The notes beneath the pieces were generated by a model. The model saw only the letters and a program-made list of their open reading frames with translations. It was not told the origin of the DNA and searched no databases. Shown here piece by piece: positions 1-9,577 of a stretch of 64,000 nt of DNA; position 1 is the stretch's first letter, and the number at the start of each line of letters is the position of its first letter. The position numbers were made by a program, and so were the translations under genes. Where the stretch lies: contig FQWG01000012.1 in NCBI GenBank assembly GCA_900129595.1, positions 1-64,000 of the forward strand, read 5' to 3'. This DNA comes from Flavobacterium frigidimaris. GTDB lineage: Bacteria > Bacteroidota > Bacteroidia > Flavobacteriales > Flavobacteriaceae.

Positions 1-123
1 TAAATCATCAAACGAATAAGGCAAAAGTACCGTTTGTTGTTGGTTATAATGCTTGAATCTCATATATAATCAGCTGTTAATCACTGATTAAATATACAAA
101 ATTCACCAGAAAAAAACAAGCTC

Positions 124-158
124 AAAAAAAAATAGCTGCCTCAGTTGTGAGACAGCTA
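124..158 (-). terminator. Terminator of the efflux operon
   Basis: An 11-bp stem (133-143 with 148-158, one mismatch, GTTG loop) is followed on the minus strand by nine T. It sits just past the outer-membrane efflux gene and would end the three-gene efflux transcript. Confidence 0.75.
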
Positions 159-191
159 CTTTCTAAATATATAAATTAAGAATCACTGTGA

Positions 192-1598
192 TTATTTCCA
201 TCCGCCACCTAAAGCGCGGTATAAATCAACTACAGCTTGTAATTTCTGTAAATTGTCATTAACACCGCTCAATTGAGCTGCCAAAAGGTTTTGCTCTGAT
301 GTTAGTACATCTGTATAATTGGTAGAAGAGCTATACTCTAAAAGCTGTTGTGTATAATCAACAGCTTTCTCTAAAGCTTCGATTTGTTTTTCTCTTGAAT
401 CTTCTTTGGCTACTGCCATTTCATAAGCATAAAGAGCGTTTGAAACTTCCTGTCCGGCAATTAAAAGACTTTGTTGAAAAGTATTAAAAGCCTGAACTTG
501 CCTTGATTGTGCATTTGTTAATCTTTCTCTATTTAGTCCCTGATTAAAAATTGGCTGAGTCAATCCTCCTATTACAGAATAAAAAATAGACTGATCAAAG
601 AAGTTTTTTAATTGCAAGGTCGATAAACCACCACTTGCTGTAAGGGTTAAACTTGGGTAAAAATAAGTCCTTGCCAAATTAGTCGTCTCAAAAGCCGTTC
701 TAAAATTGAATTCAGCCTGACGAACATCCGGACGGTTTTCTAACAATTGAGCTGGTAAACCAATAGCTAATTTTTCAGGAATTACCTGATCGCCTAAAGC
801 ACCTCTTTCAATTGGTCCTGAAGCCTGTCCTAACAAAATATTAATGGCATTTTCAGTCTCACGAATATTTCTTTTTAAATCCGGAATCAAAACTTCTGCT
901 GCATGTTGGTTGGCTTCACTTTGCACAACAGATGCACCTGTAACAATTGCTCCTTCTTTTAAAGCTTTGATCACTTCAACATTTTTGATACGGCTTTCCA
1001 GGGTCGATTTCGTTATTTCTAATTGTTTATCGTACGATAACAATAAAAAGTAATTGTTGGCAATATCTGATATCAATTGTGTCTGAACCGCTTGTTTAGC
1101 AGCATCTGTAGAAAGATAAGTTGCAAGGGCTGCTCTTTTAGTACTGCTTAGTTTTCCCCAAATATCAGCTTCCCATGAAGTGCTTAACCCCAACTTATAT
1201 GTTGTTGTTAATGTATTGATATTAATTCCAGGAGGAAAGTTCAATGCTGCCTTAGATTGTTTGTTACGCGTTGCATTTGCATCAAAGTCTAAAGTTGGGT
1301 AATACCCTAATTTAGCCTGACGTAAAGTCGCACGTGACTGAACGATATTTTCGATAGCATTTTTTAAATTCAGGTTTTGATCTAATCCTTTTTGAATTAA
1401 AGCATTCAGTTTTTGATCTTTAAAAACAGTCTGCCAAGGCATATTGGCAATCGTAGTAGAATCGGCAGAAGCCTGATCTCTATATAACTTATCCGTCGAA
1501 ATTGTCGAAGGACGTTCGTATTTCTTGGTAATCGAGCACGCACTCAAAAGTGCGGCTGCAACTACCATAAGAATATATTTATTTGAACTATGAGTCAT
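192..1598 (-). CDS. RND efflux outer-membrane lipoprotein (NodT/OprM-type, TolC superfamily)
   Basis: Outer-membrane channel of a tripartite drug or metabolite exporter. The N-terminus is a lipoprotein signal with lipobox LLSAC, so the mature protein starts at Cys21 and is lipid-anchored. The rest (468 aa, usual for the family) shows the two TolC-like repeats rich in helical coiled-coil (about residues 60-250 and 270-465), with the family features RPDVRQAEFNFR and a C-terminal YRALGGGWK-type ending. It is the last gene of a minus-strand operon and begins 18 bp after the inner-membrane pump gene. Substrate cannot be told from sequence. Confidence 0.93.
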   Translation of the reverse strand: MTHSSNKYILMVVAAALLSACSITKKYERPSTISTDKLYRDQASADSTTIANMPWQTVFKDQKLNALIQKGLDQNLNLKNAIENIVQSRATLRQAKLGYYPTLDFDANATRNKQSKAALNFPPGININTLTTTYKLGLSTSWEADIWGKLSSTKRAALATYLSTDAAKQAVQTQLISDIANNYFLLLSYDKQLEITKSTLESRIKNVEVIKALKEGAIVTGASVVQSEANQHAAEVLIPDLKRNIRETENAINILLGQASGPIERGALGDQVIPEKLAIGLPAQLLENRPDVRQAEFNFRTAFETTNLARTYFYPSLTLTASGGLSTLQLKNFFDQSIFYSVIGGLTQPIFNQGLNRERLTNAQSRQVQAFNTFQQSLLIAGQEVSNALYAYEMAVAKEDSREKQIEALEKAVDYTQQLLEYSSSTNYTDVLTSEQNLLAAQLSGVNDNLQKLQAVVDLYRALGGGWK

Positions 1599-1616
1599 TT
1601 TTTCTTAATTAAATTA

Positions 1617-4600
1617 TTACTCTTTATGAGCCTCGATTAGTTGTACTTCCTCGTCATCATCTCCATCGTCATAACCATCTTTGGCCGGACCACTAATTCT
1701 TTCCTGTAAACTCTGGAAGATGATAAACAATACCGGAATAACAAATACTCCTAAAATTGTTCCAATTAACATACCTCCAACAGCTCCTGTACCAATAGAT
1801 TTGTTTCCTACAGCTCCTGCTCCCGATGCAAACATTAAAGGAACAAGTCCTAAAATAAAGGCAAAAGAGGTCATTAAAATTGGTCTCAAACGCGCTACAG
1901 CTCCTTCGATAGCAGATTGTACGATTGGCATCCCTTTACGCCTTCTATCCAAGGCAAATTCAACAATTAAAATACCATTCTTCGCCAGCAATCCAATTAA
2001 CATGATTAAGGAAATCTGTAAATAGATATTACTGTTTAATTTGAAAATGATCGAGAACAGATAAGCTCCTGCCAAACCAAACGGAATAGAGAATAATACT
2101 GCAAATGGCAAAATATAACTCTCATATTGTGCACTCAACAAGAAGTAAACAAAGACAAGACATAATATAAAGATAAAGACAGTTTCACTTCCAGAAGCCA
2201 ATTCCTCACGTGTTAAACCTGAGAACTCATAACCATAACCTGCAGGCAACTCTTGTTCAGCAACTTCCTGAATAGCTTTGATCGCATCTCCAGAACTGAA
2301 TCCTGGATTTGGCGCTCCTGTTATCGCAATAGAAGAGAAAAGGTTGAACCTTGAAATAGATTCCGGTCCAAAAACTCTTGTCATTTTTACAAACTCCGTA
2401 ATTGGCGCCATTGTTCCTGCAGCATTTCTAACAAAAATTTTGTTTAGTCCTTCTGTATTAGTACGGTATTCAGGAGAAGCCTGAATCATAACACGGTATT
2501 GTTTTCCGAATTTATTGAAATTCGAAGCATACAATCCTCCATAATATCCTTGCATGGTTGACAAAATCGTATTGATAGAAACCCCCGCATCTTTGGCTTT
2601 TGCAAGATTAACCTCCATCATATATTGAGGGAAACCAGGATTAAATGGCGTTGTTGCATATTGTATTTCAGGACGTTTAGACAACTTATCTAAAAATTCC
2701 GTATTCACTTTAAAGAATTCTGCCGTTGTATGACCTCCTTTATCCTGCAATTGAAATTCGAATCCACCACTTTGTCCAAATCCCTGAATTGTTGGCGGCG
2801 ATATGAAGAAAATACTTGCTTCACGAATACCGCTTGTTTTGGCAAAAAGCTGACCAATTACATCATTAACGCTTAAATCACGTTTTTCCCAGCTTTCTAA
2901 TTTTATAATAACCATACTGTAAGCACTTCCTGCTCCTGCTGTAAAGTTCTGCCCCACGATACGAAGCGTATTTTTAACACCTGGAATAGTTTTGGCAATA
3001 CTGTCTACTTTCTTGGCAATTACATCAGAACGTTCCATAGAGGATGACGGCGGTAAACTAATGTTGGCAAAAACAGTACCCTGATCTTCCGAAGGAACGA
3101 AAGCTGAAGGTGTCGTTTTCATCATGTAAAATAAGGCTGCTCCGGCAATAACAATAGATGCCAGTACAATCCATTTTTTTACAGAAAGAAACTGAACTGA
3201 TCTTTTGTATTTACCTGTTACATTATCAAACGCAACGTTAAAGGCGGTATAAAATCTTTGTAAATAACTTTTATGTTTATGATCGTCTGCATGTGGTTTT
3301 AAAAGCAAAGCACATAATGCCGGACTCAAAGTAAGGGCATTAATTGCAGACAGGATAATCGCTACGGCTAATGTAATACCAAACTGTTTGTAGAAAACCC
3401 CAGTTGATCCTGTGATAAAAGTCACCGGAATAAATACGGCTGACATTACAAGTGTGATCGAAATAATCGCTCCTGAAATTTCATCCATGGCATCAATTGT
3501 CGCTTTTTTAGACGATTTATAACCGTGATCCAGTTTGGCGTGCACGGCCTCGACCACTACAATGGCATCATCGACCACAATACCAATGGCTAGAACCAAT
3601 GCAAAAAGCGTTAGTAAGTTAATTGTAAATCCAAATAAATTAAGGAAGAAAAATGTTCCTACAATCGCTACGGGAACTGCAATAGCTGGAATTAATGTAG
3701 ATCTAAAATCCTGAAGGAAAATAAATACTACGATAAATACCAATATAAAAGCTTCAATCAAAGTGTGAATTACTTTTTCTATCGAGGCATCTAAGTTTTC
3801 GTTAACATCCACAAGAGTGGTATATTTTACTCCTTTTGGAAAATCCTTTGAAGCTTCTTCAATCAGCTTCTTTGAGTTGATAATTACATCACGTGCATTA
3901 GATCCCGGAGTCTGGCTGATTGCCATAGCCGTAGACTCTATACCATTTGTTTTGGTTGTAGACGCATAACTTAATGATCCTAACTCAACTTTGGCAACGT
4001 CTTTTAATCGTAACATTTGTCCGTTTCCAACAGCTTTTATTACGATATCACCAAATTCCTGAGCACTTGTTAAACGCCCTTTGTATTTAATTACGTATTG
4101 AAAAGCCTGATTTCCGTTTTCACCAAATTTACCTGGTGCAGCTTCGATATTTTGTTCTGCCAAAGCAGCCGAAACATCACTCGGAATCAGTTTATATTGC
4201 TGCATTACATCTGGTTTCAGCCAGATTCTCATCGAGTAATCATTTGCACCAAAAACCGTTACATCTCCTACTCCAACTACACGCTGAATTTGGGGAACAA
4301 GATTGATTTTAGCATAATTCTGAAGGAAAGTTTGACTGTACTCATTTCCATCACTATATAAAGAGAAAATCAACAAGTTACTACTCTGGCTTTTTGTTAC
4401 TGTTACCCCTGCCTGAGTTACCTCTACAGGTAATAAACTGGTCGCTCTCGATACCCTGTTCTGAACGTTTACTGCTGCTAAATCAGGATTTGTTCCAACT
4501 TTAAAGAAGATTTTGATAGACGCATTACCATCATTTGTCGCTGTAGAAGTCATGTAAGTCATGTTCTCTACACCATTAATCTGCTCTTCAAGCGGAATTA

Positions 4601-4784
4601 CGATACTTTTTAAAACCACATCTGCATTGGCACCGGTATAACTTGCAGAAACGTTTACTGTTGGCGGTGCAATATCAGGATATTGAGAAATAGGCAGCTC
4701 AACGAGGCCTAAGATACCCAGAATGACAATAATAACAGATATTACGGTCGAAAGTACTGGTCTTTGTATGAATATTTTAAACAT
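1617..4784 (-). CDS. RND efflux pump, inner-membrane permease (AcrB/HAE1 family)
   Basis: Proton-driven drug exporter of 1055 aa, the normal length for AcrB-like pumps. The protein opens with the typical MFKIFIQRPVLSTVISV start of TM1. It has the TM4 acidic pair in GIVVDDAIVVVEAV (proton relay Asp residues) and the TM10 lysine region LLAKNGILIVEFA. Two large periplasmic loops follow TM1 and TM7. The C-terminal tail is acidic (GYDDGDDDEE). It lies 6 bp after the adaptor gene and 18 bp before the outer-membrane channel, giving the complete adaptor-pump-channel order. HAE1 (hydrophobic/amphiphilic) rather than metal-efflux type is inferred from the Asp pair and overall sequence. Confidence 0.96.
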   Translation of the reverse strand: MFKIFIQRPVLSTVISVIIVILGILGLVELPISQYPDIAPPTVNVSASYTGANADVVLKSIVIPLEEQINGVENMTYMTSTATNDGNASIKIFFKVGTNPDLAAVNVQNRVSRATSLLPVEVTQAGVTVTKSQSSNLLIFSLYSDGNEYSQTFLQNYAKINLVPQIQRVVGVGDVTVFGANDYSMRIWLKPDVMQQYKLIPSDVSAALAEQNIEAAPGKFGENGNQAFQYVIKYKGRLTSAQEFGDIVIKAVGNGQMLRLKDVAKVELGSLSYASTTKTNGIESTAMAISQTPGSNARDVIINSKKLIEEASKDFPKGVKYTTLVDVNENLDASIEKVIHTLIEAFILVFIVVFIFLQDFRSTLIPAIAVPVAIVGTFFFLNLFGFTINLLTLFALVLAIGIVVDDAIVVVEAVHAKLDHGYKSSKKATIDAMDEISGAIISITLVMSAVFIPVTFITGSTGVFYKQFGITLAVAIILSAINALTLSPALCALLLKPHADDHKHKSYLQRFYTAFNVAFDNVTGKYKRSVQFLSVKKWIVLASIVIAGAALFYMMKTTPSAFVPSEDQGTVFANISLPPSSSMERSDVIAKKVDSIAKTIPGVKNTLRIVGQNFTAGAGSAYSMVIIKLESWEKRDLSVNDVIGQLFAKTSGIREASIFFISPPTIQGFGQSGGFEFQLQDKGGHTTAEFFKVNTEFLDKLSKRPEIQYATTPFNPGFPQYMMEVNLAKAKDAGVSINTILSTMQGYYGGLYASNFNKFGKQYRVMIQASPEYRTNTEGLNKIFVRNAAGTMAPITEFVKMTRVFGPESISRFNLFSSIAITGAPNPGFSSGDAIKAIQEVAEQELPAGYGYEFSGLTREELASGSETVFIFILCLVFVYFLLSAQYESYILPFAVLFSIPFGLAGAYLFSIIFKLNSNIYLQISLIMLIGLLAKNGILIVEFALDRRRKGMPIVQSAIEGAVARLRPILMTSFAFILGLVPLMFASGAGAVGNKSIGTGAVGGMLIGTILGVFVIPVLFIIFQSLQERISGPAKDGYDDGDDDEEVQLIEAHKE

Positions 4785-4790
4785 TTTTTC

Positions 4791-5951
4791 TTATTTTAAG
4801 TCGGCATATACTGTTTCTGCACTTTCATTATGAGCTTTAATTTCACTTCCGTCTTTCAACGCAGCTACTCCCTCTAATACAATTTGATCTCCAGCTTTTA
4901 AACCTTCTGTTACTACATAATAGTTTCCTGCAGGGTTTTCAAGTTTAGTAATGGCTACATTTTTAGTCTTACCATCTTTTCCTACTGTAACGGCAAATAC
5001 TTTATCCTGAAGTTCGAATGTAGCGCTCTGAGGAACTAATATTGCATCTTTAACTTCATTAGGGATTCTTACAATTGTGCTGCTTCCGCTTCTGATAATT
5101 CCTTTTGGATTTGGGAAACGCGCTCTGATGTTAACAGAACCGGTTTCTGTATTGATTAATCCATTTACGGTTTCAATGCGTCCTTTTTCAGAATAAGTTG
5201 ATCCGTCTGAAAGGACAAGTAGAACTTCCGGTAATTGTTTGATTTTTTGCTCCAGCGTAGTTCCGGCAGCACTTTTAGTAAAACTTAGAAGCGCTTTTTC
5301 ATTCATAGCAAAATAAGCAAAAACATTTCCGATACTCGAAACAGTAGTCAACGGATCTGCTGTATTAGAGCTTACCAAACTTCCTAAACGAAACGGAATT
5401 GAACCTACAACACCATTAACTGGACTTGTTACTGTAGTATATCCTAAATTGACTTTGGCATTTACTAAAGCTGCATTTGCTTGTGCTAATGTAGCCAAAG
5501 CTGATTCATAAGTATATTGTGCAGATTCAAGATCATATTTACTAATAATTCCTTTTTCTACAAGTGGCTTTACTTTATTTACAGCTAATTTTGCTGAACT
5601 TAAGTCTGCCTGAGCACTTTTTATACTTGCTGTGGCTGTACGAACTTGTTGTTCGTATTCCGGCGCGCTGATTTTAAATAATGGCTGCCCCACTTTTACA
5701 ACTGCTCCTTCATCAACATAGATTTTATCAATATATCCTTCGACTCTTGGACGAATTTCTATATTTTGCTGTCCCTGAATACTCGCAGGATAGTCTGAAT
5801 ATAATGTTGCTGATTTTGGCTGTAAAGTCAACGTTTTGTACTCTTTAACTTGTGGTGCACCTCCAGCCTGAGCTGATTTGTCATTTTTATTACCGCACGA
5901 TGCGATGATAATAGATGCTGCGAGAATGCTTAAAAAGGATTGCTTATTCAT
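4791..5951 (-). CDS. RND efflux periplasmic adaptor lipoprotein (AcrA/MexA family)
   Basis: Membrane-fusion protein that joins the inner-membrane pump to the outer-membrane channel. Lipobox IIASC places a lipid anchor at Cys19. A biotinyl-lipoyl-like half motif (RPRVEGYIDKIYVDEGAVVK, about residues 67-86) is followed by a coiled-coil hairpin (about 100-165) and the second lipoyl half (VTSPVNGVVG), then beta-barrel and membrane-proximal domains. At 386 aa it has standard length. First gene of the operon; 264 bp separate it from the divergent sensor kinase gene, which could control it, though only the position suggests this. Confidence 0.94.
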   Translation of the reverse strand: MNKQSFLSILAASIIIASCGNKNDKSAQAGGAPQVKEYKTLTLQPKSATLYSDYPASIQGQQNIEIRPRVEGYIDKIYVDEGAVVKVGQPLFKISAPEYEQQVRTATASIKSAQADLSSAKLAVNKVKPLVEKGIISKYDLESAQYTYESALATLAQANAALVNAKVNLGYTTVTSPVNGVVGSIPFRLGSLVSSNTADPLTTVSSIGNVFAYFAMNEKALLSFTKSAAGTTLEQKIKQLPEVLLVLSDGSTYSEKGRIETVNGLINTETGSVNIRARFPNPKGIIRSGSSTIVRIPNEVKDAILVPQSATFELQDKVFAVTVGKDGKTKNVAITKLENPAGNYYVVTEGLKAGDQIVLEGVAALKDGSEIKAHNESAETVYADLK

Positions 5952-6215
5952 TGTGAAAAATGTGTAATTATCAATTTATATCGAACAAAAGAACTAAAAT
6001 ATTACAAACAAAAAATTTACAATAGACAGAAGGCAAAAAACAATCGATGGATATCACATGAGAACCGATAGAACTTTATTTATAAATATCTCTGCATTTT
6101 AAAACAGGCTCGTCGGCTCTAAAATGGTTTTTAAAGGTTCTCATTCTATTTTGGGCGATTGCTTTTATATCTTTTATAAATATAATGTAATATTGTCATA
6201 AAATCAAAAAATATA

Positions 6216-7265
6216 ATGTCACCAAACTTTTTTAAACCTTACATTTTCACCGGATTACATATTCTTGCCTGGCTTTTATTGGGCTTTATAATGTTATTCT
6301 ATATTCCGATAACATGGAATGTAGTGCTTCCCACAGTTTTTTGGATTTGGCAGATCATTGTACTGGTTTTGCTTATTATTATATTTTATTCTAATGCCAA
6401 AATCATCGTTCCCAGAACCATTATAAAAGATAATACATCTCCTTTTTTACTTTGGGAGTTCTTTATGATCTTTGTTATGCAGCTGATTGCTTACTTCTAT
6501 ACGTCCCAAACAGATCTTCATACCAAAATCAGTCTGGTTTTAGGGTTTAAAAAATACAAAAATCCCTATTTCGACAATTATGTTTTCATGCTTACTTTAT
6601 TGGTTTTGGGTATCAGTACGAGTTGGGCCATGTTACACCACTGGCAAAAAGCGGCGCAACACAAACAAAAACTGGAGCAGGATAAAACAATGGCCGAACT
6701 TGCCATGCTAAAGGCACAAATCAATCCGCACTTTTTCTTTAATTCCCTCAATAGTATTTATTCCCTTACCTATACCAATGTCGAAGATTCACGTAAGGCG
6801 CTTCATACCTTAAGCCGTATGATGCGATATTTGCTTTACAGTACCGAAGGCGAAAGAACTACTTTACTGAAAGAAGCCGATTTTATGAAAGATTTTATAG
6901 CTTTGATGAAACTGCGTGCCAATAGTAAATTGACGATAACGACAGATATTCCGGAAAAAATAATTGATTACCCAATTGTTCCCATGTTGTTGTTACCTTT
7001 AGTAGAAAATGCTTTTAAACACGGTGTACATGCCACAGATAAAAGTGAAATACATATTAAGCTGAGACAAAACGGAACCCACCTTGAATTTGAGGTCGAA
7101 AATACATTTTTTGAAAAAACTTCAATAACGGATCACGGGGGAATTGGATTAACAAATACAAAACGCAGACTGCATTTAATCTACCCACACAAACATATTT
7201 TGACATGTGGCGTGGATCAAAATGGCAAATACAGAGTAAATCTGCAAATAACTTTAGAACAATGA
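6216..7265 (+). CDS. LytS/YehU-type sensor histidine kinase
   Basis: Membrane sensor kinase of the His_kinase (PF06580) class, 349 aa. Four membrane spans are visible (about residues 8-30, 38-58, 78-96, 120-140), then a short coiled coil. The phospho-acceptor motif QINPHFFFNSLNS has His172, and the ATPase N-box PLVENAFKHGV has Asn265. A GGIGLTNTKRRL G-box follows. There is no periplasmic sensing domain, so the signal is probably sensed in the membrane. The stop codon overlaps the start of the response regulator (ATGA), indicating translational coupling. It is divergent from the efflux operon. Confidence 0.94.
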   Translation: MSPNFFKPYIFTGLHILAWLLLGFIMLFYIPITWNVVLPTVFWIWQIIVLVLLIIIFYSNAKIIVPRTIIKDNTSPFLLWEFFMIFVMQLIAYFYTSQTDLHTKISLVLGFKKYKNPYFDNYVFMLTLLVLGISTSWAMLHHWQKAAQHKQKLEQDKTMAELAMLKAQINPHFFFNSLNSIYSLTYTNVEDSRKALHTLSRMMRYLLYSTEGERTTLLKEADFMKDFIALMKLRANSKLTITTDIPEKIIDYPIVPMLLLPLVENAFKHGVHATDKSEIHIKLRQNGTHLEFEVENTFFEKTSITDHGGIGLTNTKRRLHLIYPHKHILTCGVDQNGKYRVNLQITLEQ

Positions 7266-7993
7266 TTGTATTAAAATGCATAGCAGTAGATGATGAACCT
7301 CTCGCGTTGAGACTTGTGGAAACTTTTATAGAACAGACACCTTTTTTGCAATTGGCTTGCAGTTGCGATAATGCTGTTGAAGCTATGACTCTGATCCGCG
7401 AGCAGCAGCCAGACATCGTTTTTTTAGACATCAACATGCCTAACTTAACCGGTATGGAACTGGCAAGGCTTTTGCAGGAACAGCCCGGACCATTACCAAA
7501 AATTATTTTTACAACGGCCTATAATCATTATGCAATCGAAGGTTATAAAGTAAATGCTGTCGATTATCTTTTAAAACCTTTTAGCTACGAAGAGTTTTTA
7601 CGTGCTGCCAACAAAGTATTACAATTGTCTGAGGAAGCCTCAAATCATTTTCAGTCGATAGCGGCAGACGATGAATTTATATTTTTAAAAGTAGAATACC
7701 AATGGGTCAGAATTTCTCTGAAAGACATTTTATACATAGAAAGTTTAAAGGATTATGTAAAGGTTCATCTCGAAGATTCCCAAAAATCAGTCATGTCCCT
7801 TATCTCTCTTAAAGCGCTGGAAGAAAAATTACCGGCATCAAAATTTATGAGAATCAACCGTTCCTTTATTGTTTCATTAGAAAAAATAAATTCGATTAGT
7901 AAAAACTCCATATTCGTTAATAAAACCGAAATAACTGTTGGTGAACAGTATAAAGAGACCTTTAAAACCATTGTTGAAAAATGGTTGAAATAA
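7262..7993 (+). CDS. LytTR-family response regulator
   Basis: Partner of the preceding kinase, 243 aa from the ATG at 7262, which overlaps the kinase stop by four bases. A start further upstream would run deep into the kinase and leave a non-family N-terminus. The receiver domain (residues 1-120) has the acidic pair DDE at 10-12, phospho-acceptor Asp56 in IVFLDINMP, and the KPF lysine in VDYLLKPFSYEEF. A LytTR DNA-binding domain fills about 140-240 (YIESLKDYVKVHL, RINRSFIVSLEKI). Such regulators bind paired direct repeats near their target promoters; targets are not identifiable here. Confidence 0.95.
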   Translation: MIVLKCIAVDDEPLALRLVETFIEQTPFLQLACSCDNAVEAMTLIREQQPDIVFLDINMPNLTGMELARLLQEQPGPLPKIIFTTAYNHYAIEGYKVNAVDYLLKPFSYEEFLRAANKVLQLSEEASNHFQSIAADDEFIFLKVEYQWVRISLKDILYIESLKDYVKVHLEDSQKSVMSLISLKALEEKLPASKFMRINRSFIVSLEKINSISKNSIFVNKTEITVGEQYKETFKTIVEKWLK

Positions 7994-8010
7994 TTATAAC
8001 ATAAAGCAAA

Positions 8011-8304
8011 ATGGAAAAAAGATCAAACAAATATTATCTGACACTTAGTCTGAAAGAATATGCAAACGGCGAAACAGCTCCTGCAAAAGAACTTGGAATG
8101 CAATTCGACAATCACGACGAAATTTTTAGCATAATAGAAAAAATAAAAGACAAAAATATTTTTCAGGATCCAAATGAAGCCGCTCAATTTGCGCTTGGCT
8201 TAAAATTATTTAGTGAAATAAAACTTAAGCATCGTAAAAATCCGCTCTTTGATGAATTGAATGAAGTGTTTCCTGTCTTCATGAAGAAACTGAAAAGTTT
8301 ATAA
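8011..8304 (+). CDS. DUF3861-like small protein
   Basis: A 97-aa soluble protein without signal peptide or membrane span. The pattern NHDEIFSIIEKIK, then EAAQFALGLKLFSEIKLKHRKNPLFDEL and a C-terminal FMKKLK, fits the small DUF3861 family as I remember it. No biochemical role is known to me. It starts 17 bp after the response regulator and shares the downstream terminator, so it is probably co-transcribed with the two-component pair. Confidence 0.75.
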   Translation: MEKRSNKYYLTLSLKEYANGETAPAKELGMQFDNHDEIFSIIEKIKDKNIFQDPNEAAQFALGLKLFSEIKLKHRKNPLFDELNEVFPVFMKKLKSL

Positions 8305-8307
8305 TAT

Positions 8308-8337
8308 AAAAAATGCCTCATCTCTGAGGCATTTTTT
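8308..8337. terminator. Bidirectional terminator
   Basis: A perfect 13-bp stem (8308-8320 with 8325-8337, TCTC loop) has A-runs on one side and T-runs on the other. It can stop both the rightward regulator transcript and the leftward thioredoxin-family transcript. Confidence 0.9.
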
Positions 8338-8358
8338 ATATTCAAAAAGAAATACAAA

Positions 8359-8973
8359 CTACGCTTTCGCCTTTCTTTTTACTGTACAACCAATTTCTTT
8401 GGTTTCAGTAATAGCAGGTTTTTGATTGCTTTTTAATGCTGTAATCACATCTTCAGCATATTTCGTTTTCTCTGTTTTAGTTCCTTCCGGATCATTATCA
8501 ATTGCTCCTACATATTCTACTATATTTCCTTTGGCTGTTTTAGAAACAATATAAAGATGTGGTGTATGTTTTGCTCCATATTGATCTGTAACTACTTGTC
8601 CCTGATCAAATAAATAAGGGAAAGGGTATTTTTTATCTTTTGCTAATTTTTGCATTTTGTCAAAAGAATCCGCTTTGGAAGCTTCAGGATCATTTGGATT
8701 TATAGCAATTACCGGATATCCTTGTGGTTTGAATTTTTTATCCAGATCTATTATTCTTTGTTCGTAAGCCACTGCATAAGGACAGGTATTACAAGTAAAA
8801 ACCACAATAAAACCTTTGGCTTTTGGATAACTTGCAAAAGAGACTTCTTTGCCATCAACGTTTTTTAGTTTGAAATCCGGTGCTGTCTGACCCGCTTTTA
8901 GTGTGGCCGTTTGTGCCTGAGCAAATAAGATACTAAATACTAGTACCGTGACTGTTGTAATGAACTTTTGCAT
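8359..8973 (-). CDS. Exported thioredoxin-fold redoxin (AhpC/TSA-like)
   Basis: Periplasmic redoxin of 204 aa. A signal peptide (cleavage after AQA, residue 20) precedes an AhpC/TSA-Redoxin domain: GQTAPDFKLKNVDGKEVSF, then the active site FTCNTCPYAVAYEQR with Cys61-x-x-Cys64, then HTPHLYIVS with the cis-Pro loop. The CNTCP motif is typical of bacteroidotal redoxins annotated as thioredoxin family. It probably acts as a thiol-disulfide oxidoreductase or peroxidase; the exact activity cannot be told. It follows a TlpA-like gene by 3 bp, so the two form one operon. Confidence 0.88.
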   Translation of the reverse strand: MQKFITTVTVLVFSILFAQAQTATLKAGQTAPDFKLKNVDGKEVSFASYPKAKGFIVVFTCNTCPYAVAYEQRIIDLDKKFKPQGYPVIAINPNDPEASKADSFDKMQKLAKDKKYPFPYLFDQGQVVTDQYGAKHTPHLYIVSKTAKGNIVEYVGAIDNDPEGTKTEKTKYAEDVITALKSNQKPAITETKEIGCTVKRKAKA

Positions 8974-8976
8974 AAT

Positions 8977-9456
8977 TTATAGTTTTTTATATTCAGTTAA
9001 TAATTGTTCGTAAGTAAATTCAGACTCGATAAACTTTCTTTTATCTCCTTTGATGAAAAGTGTTGCCGGAATACTGCCTGACCAGGATTTGTCGATTCGG
9101 TCAATATATTTTTGGGGATCACTTTCGTTCAGTAAAAAAACTTCACTTTTCATGTTTTTTCTTTTTACGAAAGGAATGACAGCGGAATTTAATTTTGATT
9201 TAAAATCAACACTTACTAACAAAACAGCAAGTTTTTCTGATTTGAACTCTGTATTTAGCTTTTCAAAATGAGGCAACTCTTTAATGCAAGGTGCACACCA
9301 TGTTGCCCAGAAATTCACTACATAAGTACTGTCTTGTCCGTTTTTGATTCTTTCGTTCAACTCATCGATCGTAAGCAATTTGACCTTTTGACTGTAACCA
9401 CTTATGGAAATAGCGAATAAAAGAAAAATAGAAATTTTAAAGGCGTTGATTTTCAT
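8977..9456 (-). CDS. TlpA-like thiol-disulfide oxidoreductase
   Basis: Exported thioredoxin-fold protein, 159 aa. The N-terminal signal ends near residue 22 (ISGYSQ). The active site NFWATWCAPCIKELPHF carries Cys54-x-x-Cys57, and SIPATLFIKG supplies the cis-Pro. This is the TlpA/ResA layout used to reduce or shuffle disulfides outside the cytoplasm. It is the first gene of a two-gene operon with the redoxin, and the pair probably share a reducing partner. Confidence 0.9.
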   Translation of the reverse strand: MKINAFKISIFLLFAISISGYSQKVKLLTIDELNERIKNGQDSTYVVNFWATWCAPCIKELPHFEKLNTEFKSEKLAVLLVSVDFKSKLNSAVIPFVKRKNMKSEVFLLNESDPQKYIDRIDKSWSGSIPATLFIKGDKRKFIESEFTYEQLLTEYKKL

Positions 9457-9488
9457 ACTTGTATGTGCTTAAATTTAAATTTGCCTTA

Positions 9489-9496
9489 CAAATATA
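9489..9496 (-). promoter_or_regulatory. Candidate -7 box for the tlpA-redoxin operon
   Basis: On the minus strand the sequence reads TATATTTG, a full match to the Bacteroidota -7 consensus TAnnTTTG, about 35 bp upstream of the TlpA start. No TTG is present at the usual -33 distance, so support is partial. Confidence 0.4.
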
Positions 9497-9577
9497 AGCT
9501 AATGCCGATTTAGTTTTTGTTAATAAAAGTTTAATGCTTAATAAATTGGTTTTCAAATCACCAAGTCGTAAAGGCCA

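Noticed and set aside
22..29. TACTTTTG on the minus strand at the left edge, a TAnnTTTG match
   Set aside because: No TTG at a fitting distance, and any gene it serves lies outside the window.
1681..2025. Plus-strand open frame inside the efflux pump gene
   Set aside because: It is the shadow of a clear RND gene with no family match of its own.
7057..7437. Minus-strand frame across the kinase-regulator junction
   Set aside because: It overlaps two well-supported genes on the other strand.
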